Source: Floricoccus penangensis
GTDB taxonomy: Bacteria > Bacillota > Bacilli > Lactobacillales > Streptococcaceae
Direction: 5' to 3'
Length of the DNA: 63,870 nt
Assembly (NCBI RefSeq): GCF_001832885.1
Contig: NZ_MKIQ01000030.1
Span: 1 to 63,870, forward strand
The number at the start of each line of letters is the position of its first letter. Position 1 is the first letter of the stretch. The position numbers and the translations under genes are program-made. Under the pieces are notes generated by a model. It saw nothing but the letters and a program-made list of their open reading frames with translations. It ran no database searches and was not told the origin of the DNA. Below, piece after piece: positions 54,206 through 63,304 of this stretch.

Positions 54206-54233
54206 ATAAAAAAAGCTAGTTTTCACTAGCCTT
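54206..54233 (-). terminator. Terminator of the GtrB-GT-C operon
   Basis: RNA stem AAGGCTAG / CTAGCTTT (one G-U), six-base loop, T-run. Confidence 0.8.
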
Positions 54234-54245
54234 AACCTGTAATGT

Positions 54246-55790
54246 TTATTTTTTTGCTTTGTAAAGAAGATAGCAGACTTCCCGTCCTTCAATTTTCTGG
54301 TCATGCATACTAACTAATTCATAATTATTCCTAATATTCTCGGGAACATTATCATCAGCTGGAGCAAATCTTGCTATTCGTAAAACCACAAAATCTGTTT
54401 TCTTATTATTAATTACATCATTTTGATCTTGCATCATTTCTGGTAATTTTTCATCAGTAATGTTTTGGCGTTCGAAATAATAATTTGTCGGAACGATTCC
54501 AGATGATTGGAAAAACCCTAAGTCAAGAGAATCATAATTTAACAGAGTAGGATTTTTTTCCTTATTTATAATCTTTGCAAATTTACTTTGAGCAGGTCCA
54601 TCCTTATAGTCTCCTAGTTGTACAGTTGCGTTGTTTGGAAAAAGTTTTGAATCATATCTATTATAGCTAGTTGTCATTATTAAAAATATGATAACCCCAA
54701 AAATACCAAGTAGTTTTGGAACTACTTTTTTTTCAAAGCTCATATAGTATATTGGAGATAAGAGAATCAAACTTATAAAAGGAAGTAAAATCAACATATA
54801 GTAAATATGATCTGCTCCACCGTAATACACAGTTATAATTAGCATTAAGAAACTAACAATAAGAATTATTTTTTCATCTAAGCTTTCAATAATTCTTTTT
54901 TGTGCAAACAACCAAATAAATCCTAATATGAAAATAACAAATAATAAATTCTGAGAATTCAACTCATTATAAAACATCTTAAAGGCATTTACTAATTTCA
55001 TTACGAAACTTGCCTTTACATCACTGCCATATAGGACTATATTCGAATAAAAGTATACTTTATATAAGCTCGATAATCCTCCCACTATGAAAAAATATAA
55101 ACAAATTACGGTTGATAAGGATAAAAAACCAGCTAAACTCAATAAAACTGCTCTGGTCAGTTCCTTGAACTCTTTTTTCCAAATGAGAAGTAAGCCAATG
55201 GCTAAATAAAATCCTAACCATGAACCAATCATTGTATACTTTATCCAGAAAATATAGGAAAATGCAAAACCACCAATAAAATAGGCTGTTTTAGAAAGCT
55301 TATTTCCATTTTTAGAAAATATAAAAATGTAATAAATTCCTAATAAGATAGCAGGGTATGAAAATTCCTCAGCACTACCTCCCATTTTGAAATATGGACT
55401 CAGTGTCAATATAATATATGATAAAAATACAAAAAGATATGATTTTGGCTTATCCAAAAATAATCGACCTATTTTATATAACATAAATGATGTCAAAGTA
55501 AAAAATAGCGATTCAAGAATATATACACCTATATAACCTGTGTGGGATAATTTAGAAGCTAATAAAAAGATAAAATATAAAATTGGCCCTTTTTGTTCAA
55601 ATATATCTTTATAAGGAATCACTCCGTGTCCCCAAGATTTTCCCATAGTTAAAAATGCATTTAAATCCACCCAGTCGTTCATATAGAAAAATGGTGAATT
55701 CTTGGAAACAACGAATATTGTTATGAATGATGTAAGCAATAATACCGACAATACTTTTAAATGTTTGAAAACTTCATCTTTATCTTTCAT
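54246..55790 (-). CDS. GT-C fold membrane glycosyltransferase
   Basis: About 514 residues from the ATG at 55790 (a GTG at 55808 is the alternative). About 11-13 membrane helices; the first extracellular loop has NDWVDLNAFLTMGKSW and YKDIFEQKGP, the acidic pattern of GT-C enzymes that use a polyprenyl-phosphate sugar. A soluble domain of about 110 residues ends the protein. It overlaps the GtrB-like gene by 11 bases and probably uses the lipid-linked sugar made by that enzyme to decorate a surface polymer. Confidence 0.82.
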   Translation of the reverse strand: MKDKDEVFKHLKVLSVLLLTSFITIFVVSKNSPFFYMNDWVDLNAFLTMGKSWGHGVIPYKDIFEQKGPILYFIFLLASKLSHTGYIGVYILESLFFTLTSFMLYKIGRLFLDKPKSYLFVFLSYIILTLSPYFKMGGSAEEFSYPAILLGIYYIFIFSKNGNKLSKTAYFIGGFAFSYIFWIKYTMIGSWLGFYLAIGLLLIWKKEFKELTRAVLLSLAGFLSLSTVICLYFFIVGGLSSLYKVYFYSNIVLYGSDVKASFVMKLVNAFKMFYNELNSQNLLFVIFILGFIWLFAQKRIIESLDEKIILIVSFLMLIITVYYGGADHIYYMLILLPFISLILLSPIYYMSFEKKVVPKLLGIFGVIIFLIMTTSYNRYDSKLFPNNATVQLGDYKDGPAQSKFAKIINKEKNPTLLNYDSLDLGFFQSSGIVPTNYYFERQNITDEKLPEMMQDQNDVINNKKTDFVVLRIARFAPADDNVPENIRNNYELVSMHDQKIEGREVCYLLYKAKK

Positions 55791-56754
55791 GATCTTCTTT
55801 AACCTCACCTGTCAAATTTGTTTCAATAATAAATCTAGGACGATGTTTAACTTCCCAATAAATTTTTCCTATATATTCTCCAATTATAGATATACTTATT
55901 AATTGGAATCCACCTAATAACCATAAAGTAATAATGATTGATGACCAACCATTTTCGACTGCACCTTTTGACCATTGGATCAGAGTGTATATAGTATAAA
56001 TTACACCTATTGAAAGAACAATATAGCCTAAATTCCTCACAAAAGTAATGGGAAGAATTGTAAATGATGTCAATCCTTCCTTGGCAAAGGAAATCATTTT
56101 CTTTAGAGGATATTTTGATTCTCCAGCCTCTCGTTTTTTTCTAGAATAATAGACCTTGGTATTCGGATATCCCACCAAAGGTACTAAACCACGTAAAAAA
56201 AGATTTTTTTCTGGAAAACTGAGAAGAGTATTTACGGCTCTTTGACTTAGCAATCTAAAATCGGCATGATTTGGAACCATCTCAATGCCCGCTTTATTCA
56301 TAAGTTTATAAAAAGTCTCTGCTGTTTTCCTTTTGAAAGCTGTATCAGAATCCCGGTTATTTCTAACGCCATAAACAACATCATAGCCTTTATTATATGC
56401 GTCCACCATATCTTCAATCACAGCAATATCATCTTGTAAATCTGCATCAATTGTAATGATCATATCTGCTTTATCGACTTGTGAAGTCATACCTGCCATA
56501 AGAGCATTTTGATGGCCAAAATTCCTTGAAAGTTTGATTCCGTTATAATGATTTGAGTCTGAATCGACTAGACGTTCAATAAGTGTCCATGTTTTATCTG
56601 AACTCCCATCATCAACAAAAACAATATTACTATCATTAGAAATTTTCCCTTTATTAATGAGATCTAATAAAACGCCCATAATCTTTTCTGAAGAAATAGG
56701 AAGAACCTCTTCTTCATTGTAACAAGGTAAAATAATACTTAAGTTCTTTTTCAT
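55780..56754 (-). CDS. Polyprenyl-phosphate glycosyltransferase (GtrB/DPM1-like)
   Basis: 324 residues. The GT2 domain has ILPCYNEEEVLP at 8-19, VFVDDGSSDKT, the metal site TIDADLQDD near 101-109 and a QRAVNTLL region. Two C-terminal membrane helices (about 232-255, 268-292) are typical of GtrB/CsbB. It makes polyprenyl-P-sugar (glucose, GlcNAc or galactose). No GtrA flippase gene is adjacent. Confidence 0.93.
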   Translation of the reverse strand: MKKNLSIILPCYNEEEVLPISSEKIMGVLLDLINKGKISNDSNIVFVDDGSSDKTWTLIERLVDSDSNHYNGIKLSRNFGHQNALMAGMTSQVDKADMIITIDADLQDDIAVIEDMVDAYNKGYDVVYGVRNNRDSDTAFKRKTAETFYKLMNKAGIEMVPNHADFRLLSQRAVNTLLSFPEKNLFLRGLVPLVGYPNTKVYYSRKKREAGESKYPLKKMISFAKEGLTSFTILPITFVRNLGYIVLSIGVIYTIYTLIQWSKGAVENGWSSIIITLWLLGGFQLISISIIGEYIGKIYWEVKHRPRFIIETNLTGEVKEDHER

Positions 56755-56910
56755 AAAAGCCTCCTTTTTCTTTACCTATTTTGTATTATACAATAAATCA
56801 AATTTTAATAAACTAAATTACTAATATAATTATTAATTGTATCACAATTAAAAGACAAGATATCAATTAAGGTACCTTGTCTTAAATATAAATTATATAT
56901 GTTAAGCAAC

Positions 56911-57522
56911 TTAAGTTCTTAATATTTTATCCATTGACTTTCCTTTGGCAAGTTCGTCAATTAATTTATCCATATAGCGTATTTTCTGCATAAGAGGTTC
57001 ATCAATATCTTCAACCCTACAGCCACAAATTACTCCTGTAATTTTATCCGCGTTAGGATTAATTTGAGGTGCCTTGTTAAAGAATGCTTCCAATGAACAT
57101 AGGGACTCAACTTGCTTATCAAGCTGCTTTTTACTGTAACCCGTTAACCACTCGATAACTTGATTTACTTCTTCACGAGTACGTCCTTTTTTTTCTGCTT
57201 TTTCTAGATAAAGAAGATAGATACTTGCAAAAGACATTTTGTAGAGCTTATTCATGTTAGCAATTTGTCTATCAGTTTTAGGGTTGGTTGATTTAGATGT
57301 AGATTTTTTTGATACAGTCTTACTTTTTTCATATTTATTATCTGGTTTTACTAGATACTCTTCAAGTAGCGGGATTGTTTTAGGACCAATACCGTGTATG
57401 GCTAAAATATCTTTCTCTGTAAATTTTTTTAGCTTTACAAAACTGTCAATGTTCTTGTCAAGTAGTGCATTCCTTGCTGGCTTTGATAAACCATCAAGTA
57501 GTTTTTGATAATTCTCTTGCAT
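56911..57522 (-). CDS. Helix-hairpin-helix plus DUF2200 fusion protein
   Basis: 203 residues. The N-terminal part (about 1-60) resembles an RNA-polymerase-alpha-CTD-like helix-hairpin-helix (LAIHGIGPKTIPLLEEYL). A Ser/Lys/Thr linker follows (about 61-85), then a complete DUF2200 domain (about 88-203: KLYKMSFASIYLLYLEKAEK, GVICGCRVEDID, DKLIDELAKGKSM). DUF2200 is usually a stand-alone protein of about 115 residues. Function unknown; a nucleic-acid role is possible. Its ATG shares a base with the preceding stop (TAATG), so it is coupled. Confidence 0.8.
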   Translation of the reverse strand: MQENYQKLLDGLSKPARNALLDKNIDSFVKLKKFTEKDILAIHGIGPKTIPLLEEYLVKPDNKYEKSKTVSKKSTSKSTNPKTDRQIANMNKLYKMSFASIYLLYLEKAEKKGRTREEVNQVIEWLTGYSKKQLDKQVESLCSLEAFFNKAPQINPNADKITGVICGCRVEDIDEPLMQKIRYMDKLIDELAKGKSMDKILRT

Positions 57523-57989
57523 TACCCTTCCTCAACAGCTGCTCTTAGAGGATTTTGTGGTGCTAGATGAAGTGTCCATTTCATACCGTACTTATCGGTA
57601 AAAGCTCCCATTTTTCCACCCCAGAACTGTTCTTGAAATGGCATCGTTACTGTTACCTGTCCTGAATCCCGTACAAGCATGTAGAATCTATCAGCAGCAC
57701 TAATTTCATCAGCATTATTATTATCAATTTCGATATTTAAAGTAATATTACTTGGTCCATTATTTTCTGCTCCAAATAAATTATCTGAAACGTAAACTTG
57801 AGCACCTAAAACTGTAAATCCACCATGCATTGTAGTATCATCAAGTTTTTTATCGGAAATATTATATTCTTTTGCTTGTCCCTCTGTAAGAGGTAATCGA
57901 AAAACATTTTTCGCACTAAAAACATTTTCATAGTAATCTAAAGCATCTTTTGCACTTTCGTATGAAATATAAGGGTTTAGTATTGCCAT
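57522..57989 (-). CDS. PhnB-type VOC superfamily protein
   Basis: 155 residues from the ATG at 57989 (AAGGAG upstream; a longer frame to 58055 overlaps the previous gene and is rejected). PhnB/YjdN features: NPYISYESAKDALDYYENVF, DDTTMHGGFTVLG and WGGKMGAFTDKYGMKW. These are 3-demethylubiquinone-methyltransferase-like dimers of unknown substrate. Part of a four-gene operon. Confidence 0.9.
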   Translation of the reverse strand: MAILNPYISYESAKDALDYYENVFSAKNVFRLPLTEGQAKEYNISDKKLDDTTMHGGFTVLGAQVYVSDNLFGAENNGPSNITLNIEIDNNNADEISAADRFYMLVRDSGQVTVTMPFQEQFWGGKMGAFTDKYGMKWTLHLAPQNPLRAAVEEG

Positions 57990-58014
57990 ATTTTCTCCTT
58001 CTTTCTTCTTTCTC

Positions 58015-58413
58015 TTATTGAGCCATCCAATTAGGTTCAAGGTTATTTCCGTCAAGGTCTTGGACTTCTAATCCAAACATTATATCTTCAGGAATTCCGT
58101 GATCAATACGATAAACATTACCACCATTCTCCTCGGCAATACGACCGAATTCCTTTACTCCCTCAACTGAATCCATCGAAAAGGCGATGAGTGCACCACT
58201 GGTTGCATGATTGTCAGCAATCGTTCTTTCTCCGATGAAAGCTTGATAGAACTCATGCCTCAAAAGCATAATATAAAAGTTTTCATCCCAGACCATAGCT
58301 GATGCTTGGTCATTTGAAAATTCTTCATTTAGAGTAAACCCCAGCTTCTTGTAAAATTCAGTAGAAGCTGTCAAGTCCTTTACAGGAAAGTTTACAAATA
58401 CCATAGTTGCCAT
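58015..58413 (-). CDS. VOC-family (glyoxalase/bleomycin-resistance fold) protein
   Basis: 132 residues: NFPVKDLTASTEFYKKLGF at the start and GLEVQDLDGNNLEPNWM at the end are VOC beta-alpha-beta-beta-beta modules. Closely similar to the next gene upstream (tandem duplicates). Metal ligands are incomplete by eye, so a glyoxalase activity is not implied. It is 15 bases after the upstream copy. Confidence 0.88.
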   Translation of the reverse strand: MATMVFVNFPVKDLTASTEFYKKLGFTLNEEFSNDQASAMVWDENFYIMLLRHEFYQAFIGERTIADNHATSGALIAFSMDSVEGVKEFGRIAEENGGNVYRIDHGIPEDIMFGLEVQDLDGNNLEPNWMAQ

Positions 58414-58428
58414 ATAAATTTCCTCCTT

Positions 58429-58824
58429 CTAAACAGCCATCCAAACAAGTTTCAATGGATTTCCATCAATATCTTCAATAATCACGCTATACATAAATTC
58501 TTCCGGCATATTTTCATCAGTACGGAAAGAGTTACCACCATTTTCTAGCGCACGACGACCAACCTCAATAACCTCATCCTTGCTATCAAGACCGACAGCA
58601 ATAACATTTGTAACAGAAGTTTTTGGATCAACGATAGTTTTAGCACCAATAAAATTCTTCAAATGATCATGTGACTGAACCATAACTGTTAGATTTTCGT
58701 CCCAAACCATTGAAGACACAGTTTCGTTTGAAAAATCATCATTCTTCACAAAACCAAGTCTTTCATAGAAAGTAGTAGACAGAGCAACATCCGCAACAGG
58801 GACACTAACAAAAATAATTGACAT
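58429..58824 (-). CDS. VOC-family protein, paralogue of 58015-58413
   Basis: 131 residues with SVPVADVALSTTFYERLGF and SVIIEDIDGNPLKLVWM. First gene of the VOC-VOC-PhnB-DUF2200 operon; GGAG precedes the ATG. Substrate unknown. Confidence 0.88.
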   Translation of the reverse strand: MSIIFVSVPVADVALSTTFYERLGFVKNDDFSNETVSSMVWDENLTVMVQSHDHLKNFIGAKTIVDPKTSVTNVIAVGLDSKDEVIEVGRRALENGGNSFRTDENMPEEFMYSVIIEDIDGNPLKLVWMAV

Positions 58825-58893
58825 AATAAGTCTCCTTTTCTTATACGAGAAAAAATAAATCTTTAATGTAAGCGATTAAGTATTCTTTAGTTA

Positions 58894-58902
58894 ATTATAT
58901 CA
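58894..58902 (-). promoter_or_regulatory. Extended -10 of the VOC operon
   Basis: TGATATAAT (hexamer 58899-58894), about 70 bases before the first gene; the -35 is poor, as allowed for extended -10 promoters. Confidence 0.6.
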
Positions 58903-58947
58903 TAGGCCTAAAATTTCAATTAAGAATAACTACGATATCTTTGTAAC

Positions 58948-58969
58948 AAAAAAACCGTATAAAATACGG
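58948..58969 (-). terminator. Terminator of the alcohol dehydrogenase gene
   Basis: Stem CCGTAT / ATACGG, three-base loop, seven T on the minus strand, about 70 bases after the stop. Confidence 0.88.
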
Positions 58970-59037
58970 AATTCCTCACAAAGCAACTAATAAACACAAA
59001 AGCAAAACTACTTCTAATAAACTCAAATTTTCATCCA

Positions 59038-60111
59038 TCAGTCTTCAAGTCCTTCAAGATATTGGATAGCCTTATACATGTCTTCAGCTGTGATTTTCTC
59101 ATCAACTAATCTAAATGTTGTATTTGGTCCAACTGAAAAATTCATAAATTCTGCTAGATAATCACGACTCACATCCTTAACATTAACTTCAGCAAGCTTA
59201 CTTGGAAGGCCAATTTGCTTATAAAAAGGAAGCAAATCTTCAATAATATCATAATCCTCGGTATGAGCTAATTGAACCAGAATACCATAAGCAACCTTTT
59301 TACCGTGAAGCATTTCATGGGTTTCATGCAAGTAAGATAGACCATCATGAGTTGCGTGAGCTCCAGCAGAGCGACCGTAAACACCTGCAAAACCACCGAC
59401 TTCTCCTGCAAGGGCAACAATTGTGTCAGTGATTTTTTCAAAGGCTAGAGTAACTTCTCCTTTATTCAAATCATTGACTGCCGCTTGGGCATTGGTCATG
59501 AGTAAATCACGAATTACCTTAGCAGAGGCAATACCCAGAGTAATGTAGGCTGAAAGTTTTTCTTCAGGAAGATTACGAACAATACCATCAATTTCATACC
59601 ACTTAGCAAGAGTATCTCCAATTCCAGCTACAAAGTAATCCACAGGTGTGCATAAAAGAAATTTAGTATCAACCAAAGTTAGGTAAGGAGCCTTACGAAA
59701 ATAACCAATCTCACGGAAACTACGGTCTGGATGATATACGGCAGCGACTGGGGTAAATGGTGCGCAATTTGAGATGAGGGTTGGAACAGTGATAAGCTCA
59801 GCATCCAAGTTTTGAGCAACCATCTTGGCTGTATCTAAAAGTCTACCACCACCGATACCCACAACAACATCAGCCTGACCAATCTTTTTGGCTAAAAACT
59901 CCCCATCTTCGTAAGAAGCAGTTTCATCATAGCGAAAGATTGGATAATTAAGTTCAGCATCGTAGTAGTCGGAAAAAGCTTCAAATGACTTATGCCCAGT
60001 AACTACTACAGGATTTTTAAAATCTGCCAGATATTCTTCTAAATTATTCAAAGTCCCCTGACCTGATACATACCGATTAGCACCTGGTTTCACTTCACTT
60101 GCAATATTCAT
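59038..60111 (-). CDS. Iron-type alcohol/glycerol dehydrogenase family protein
   Basis: 357 residues. NAD-binding GIGGGRLLDTAK near 85-96, metal-site region AGIGDTLAKWYE, and His residues in AHATHDGLSYLHETHEMLHGK near 257-277. It resembles GldA-like polyol dehydrogenases; the exact alcohol is unknown. Consensus promoter and a CodY-like box upstream; AAGGAG seven bases before the ATG. Confidence 0.9.
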   Translation of the reverse strand: MNIASEVKPGANRYVSGQGTLNNLEEYLADFKNPVVVTGHKSFEAFSDYYDAELNYPIFRYDETASYEDGEFLAKKIGQADVVVGIGGGRLLDTAKMVAQNLDAELITVPTLISNCAPFTPVAAVYHPDRSFREIGYFRKAPYLTLVDTKFLLCTPVDYFVAGIGDTLAKWYEIDGIVRNLPEEKLSAYITLGIASAKVIRDLLMTNAQAAVNDLNKGEVTLAFEKITDTIVALAGEVGGFAGVYGRSAGAHATHDGLSYLHETHEMLHGKKVAYGILVQLAHTEDYDIIEDLLPFYKQIGLPSKLAEVNVKDVSRDYLAEFMNFSVGPNTTFRLVDEKITAEDMYKAIQYLEGLED

Positions 60112-60130
60112 ACCACTGCTCCTTATACTG

Positions 60131-60181
60131 AATTTTCAGAATTTTTATTCTAATTATAGGAGCAATTTTTTTATTTGTCAA
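60131..60181 (-). promoter_or_regulatory. Alcohol dehydrogenase promoter and CodY-like box
   Basis: -35 TTGACA (60181-60176), 17-base spacer, -10 TATAAT (60158-60153). Downstream, 60145-60131 reads AAAATTCTGAAAATT, 13 of 15 to the CodY consensus, just after the expected start, where binding would block elongation. Confidence 0.7.
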
Positions 60182-60267
60182 AAGAAAATGTAAAATTTTG
60201 TACAATGAGATGAAATTTTCACTCCCTTTTGTAAATCCATGAAAAGAGACAGTTAAAAATGAGAGTC

Positions 60268-60285
60268 TTATCCACATGTGAATAA
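60268..60285. promoter_or_regulatory. 18-bp DnaA-box-like dyad
   Basis: TTATCCACATGTGAATAA: two consensus DnaA boxes (TTATCCACA and, reversed, TTATTCACA) with no spacing, in the 221-base gap between the TPM gene and the alcohol dehydrogenase promoter. Confidence 0.55.
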
Positions 60286-60291
60286 ATTTAA

Positions 60292-60330
60292 TAAAAAAGA
60301 CAATGATTTCCACCATCATCTTTGTAAAAA
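60292..60330 (-). terminator. Possible terminator of the TPM-domain gene
   Basis: RNA arms AAAG-ATGAT / ATCAT-TGT-CTTT with a bulge, followed by six T. Weaker than the others in the window. Confidence 0.4.
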
Positions 60331-60332
60331 TA

Positions 60333-62039
60333 TTAAAAGCTCCCAGAGAAACCTCCACCTCCATCAGATGAAGATGAACCACCACTACTCGATGATTCAA
60401 AATAGGAATTGCCATTATCCGAACTTGGGGTATGATCCAAAATGAAGTCCTCATATGTTTTCCTAAAACTTTCAAAATTTTCTTCTTCTATATATTTACT
60501 AGAAAAAACAACATAGTTCATAAAAGTCTTCTTTGGTAATAAAATTTTTGACATATTGTATAAAAATGCTGGTTTATTATAATCGAAATTTGATAAATCA
60601 TTATTGTTTACTTCAATTCTCAGGCAATCTCTTATAGCTTTTCCAAGCATATTATTAGGTATTTTACTACAAATTTCTAAAGCATTTTTATAGGCAATAG
60701 AAATTTTATCATCTGAAAATAGGTTAGGAACTCCACTTAAATCTTTATAAACGGGAAAACTAGAAATCAACATATTAGTCATAAGATTGTTTATCAAAAC
60801 ATCACGCTTATCCACAAGCTTCCTTTTTTCTTCAATTCCCACATCGTTGCTATATCCTTTTTCATCAATATACTTAGCATCTATATCAAGGACATCAAAA
60901 TATTCTTTCAGTTGCTCATCGTTAAAATTAGACATGAACGAATTAATTGCTTTACTTACTAGAAAAATATTGTTCTCATAAATTTTATTAAATTTATCAT
61001 ATTCCTCATACTCTGCCATAAAATGAGAATTAATTTCCTCTATCAATGATTCCTTATCAAGACTTTCTAAATCATTCTTTATTATAAGATACTTAAAATA
61101 ATTTTCATTCTTGTAATACTTTTCCCAGACAATATCTTTTACAATATCACCCCATTTACGTCCATCTCGAATCTCTCCATATAGATCAGGAATTTCAAAA
61201 TCATTCATCGATTGAAGTATTTCAGAATCTGTTGCTTCCCACCATTTAGAATTTACCTTGGATAAGCTATATGTTAATGCTTTATTTAAGGTTCCTAGAC
61301 TGACTTTTTTTAAATCATCATTATAAAAATAATGTGATTTTTTTAAATCCAATCCTAATTTTTCAGCTCTAAGTTTCTTTTTCTCCTCTATTTCTTTTTC
61401 TTTTTTATCACCAGTTAAAGTAATAATAACTATGAATACAAATAGTAAAATAAATGGTAAGTAAAGAATAATTGAAAAATCAAAATCTCTTAGTCTTCTA
61501 AAAAAGACATTATGTCCAGTGTTTCCCACTGTTAACTTCTCAGCTGTATTAAAATTTTCAAGCCCATATACTTTAATATTGTTTAGTATTGAAGCCATAG
61601 CTGAGTTCCAATCATCTTTAGAAAAATCTTCTATTACATTTTTAGTAACTATTTTTTCCTCTGATGAACTATCAACTATATTTTCAAGATCCTTAGATAC
61701 CTTTAGGCTATACTCCCTATCTTCAACAGATATAATAAACACCATTGAAGTTTGATATAAACTAAACCTATTCTGTTTCTTTTTAAGTAACTTATATGCA
61801 AAGCTGTCTGAAGAAGTATTTTTAGGTAGATGTTGAACTACTTCAATATAAAGTTTAGGTTTTGTTTGCCAAGAAGAAAACTCTTTGTTTAAATCCTTGA
61901 CTTCATTGATAGTTGCTGTAGAGAGAAATCCATTTTTATCTATAACAGTCCTTTTAAAACTGTTAGCAATTGATCCAATTCCAAACATAGCTATTAAAAA
62001 AAATAAAATAAGTACAATATATTTAAGATTCTTTTTCAT
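60333..62039 (-). CDS. TPM-domain membrane protein
   Basis: 568 residues from the ATG at 62039 (GAGG five bases upstream). Membrane helix at about 5-25, an extracellular TPM-like domain (about 30-165; DKNGFLSTATINEVKDLNKE, SMVFIISVEDREYSLKVSK), a second helix at about 188-210, a long cytoplasmic helical region, and a Ser/Gly-rich tail ending GGGGFSGSF as in many TPM proteins. TPM proteins have been linked to photosystem repair in plants and phosphatase activity; the bacterial role is unclear. Confidence 0.78.
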   Translation of the reverse strand: MKKNLKYIVLILFFLIAMFGIGSIANSFKRTVIDKNGFLSTATINEVKDLNKEFSSWQTKPKLYIEVVQHLPKNTSSDSFAYKLLKKKQNRFSLYQTSMVFIISVEDREYSLKVSKDLENIVDSSSEEKIVTKNVIEDFSKDDWNSAMASILNNIKVYGLENFNTAEKLTVGNTGHNVFFRRLRDFDFSIILYLPFILLFVFIVIITLTGDKKEKEIEEKKKLRAEKLGLDLKKSHYFYNDDLKKVSLGTLNKALTYSLSKVNSKWWEATDSEILQSMNDFEIPDLYGEIRDGRKWGDIVKDIVWEKYYKNENYFKYLIIKNDLESLDKESLIEEINSHFMAEYEEYDKFNKIYENNIFLVSKAINSFMSNFNDEQLKEYFDVLDIDAKYIDEKGYSNDVGIEEKRKLVDKRDVLINNLMTNMLISSFPVYKDLSGVPNLFSDDKISIAYKNALEICSKIPNNMLGKAIRDCLRIEVNNNDLSNFDYNKPAFLYNMSKILLPKKTFMNYVVFSSKYIEEENFESFRKTYEDFILDHTPSSDNGNSYFESSSSGGSSSSDGGGGFSGSF

Positions 62040-62219
62040 AAATTCCTCATAGGTATATGTCATTGAGGTAATTATATCATAGTATTAAATTTGGATTATA
62101 AAAAATTAAGTAACGGTTATTTCAAAACCTATTGGTTGACTTTTTTAAACCATTATCATAAAATACTTTTTAGTTAATCGTTCAAAAATATAAACCATAT
62201 ATAAGGAAGAGATAAATAT

Positions 62220-63247
62220 ATGAAAGCAGCTCAAATCACCCACTACAAACAAGAAATGCCAGTAATTACAGATGTTGAAATTCCAACTATTAAGTCAACT
62301 GATGTATTAGTAAAAATAGTTGCTGCAAGCATTAATCCAATTGATCTCAAGACTAAAGATGGTGGACTCAAGATGCTCTTGAAATATAAAATGCCACTTA
62401 CTCTTGGTAGTGACTTTTCAGGAATCATTGTTCAAATTGGTTCAGAAGTTACAGACCATAAATTGGAGATGCAGTGTATGGACGAGTAGAAAAAAATCGA
62501 ATTGGTACCTTTGCTGAATATATCGCAACTAGCGCTAGTATAGTTGCTCCAATGCCTAAGAACCTCACTTTTGAAGAGGTAGCCTCTATCCCCCTTGTAG
62601 GACTCACAAGCTATCAAGCACTCCATGATATCATGAATATTCAATCTGGTGAGAAAGTACTCATTCAAGCAGGATCTGGTGGAATAGGTACAATAGCTAT
62701 TCAAATTGCTAAAATGCTTGGAGCATACGTCGCTACCACAACAAGCAGAAAAAACTTTGAACTTGTAAAATCACTCGGTGCTGACCTAGCAATTGACTAT
62801 AAAACAGAAGATTTCACGCAAATAATATCTGACTATGACTATGTCTTTGATACCCAAGGCGGAAAAATACTTGAGAATGCCTTTAAGATAATTAAACCAG
62901 GTGGAAAAGTTGTGTCAATATCAGGACTACCAAATGAACACTTTGCAGATGACTACCATGATGCTGACGGAAAGAAACTTCCCCTATGGAAGACATGCGC
63001 CTTTAAATTCGTTACCAAAAACCTAACAAAATTAAAACACGAAAGTAAAGCAGAGTACTACTTCCTCTTCATGCAACCTGATGGTGAACAATTAAGAACA
63101 CTCGCTACACTACTTGAAAACGGAACACTACATCCGGTCATAGATAGAATAATACCTTTTCAAAATATCGACCAAGCCTTTGAATATTCTAAGTCAGGCA
63201 GAACAAAAGGAAAAATTATTTTGAAGATGACGAATGAATTCGATTAG
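62220..63247 (+). pseudogene. Zinc-independent quinone oxidoreductase-type (MDR) gene split by a -1 frameshift
   Basis: Two frames (62220-62489 and 62474-63247) together encode one medium-chain dehydrogenase/reductase: an N-terminal catalytic fold (VLVKIVAASINPIDLKTKDGG, TLGSDFSGII), then VYGRVEKNRIGTFAEYI and the NADPH motif VLIQAGSGGIGTIAIQIAK. The break is near 62459-62466: the family expects H-K-x-G-D-A-V-Y-G, and one extra base in the ATAAATTGG run restores it. Either inactivated, a sequencing/assembly error in an A-run, or a rare reversible frameshift. AAGGAAG precedes the ATG. Confidence 0.85.
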
Positions 63248-63263
63248 TAGAAATTAACTCAAA

Positions 63264-63304
63264 TAAAAAAAGAACTTACAGAATATTATTTCTGTAGGTT
63301 CTTT
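63264..63304. terminator. Bidirectional terminator between the MDR gene and the LPXTG gene
   Basis: Fifteen-base arms AAAGAACTTACAGAA / TTCTGTAGGTTCTTT (one G-U), six-base loop, seven T on the minus strand. Confidence 0.85.

Noticed and set aside
60095-60475. 126-residue open frame on the minus strand between the TPM and alcohol dehydrogenase genes
   Set aside because: It begins inside the TPM gene in another frame, runs across the intergenic DnaA-like dyad and the dehydrogenase promoter, and has no conserved features.
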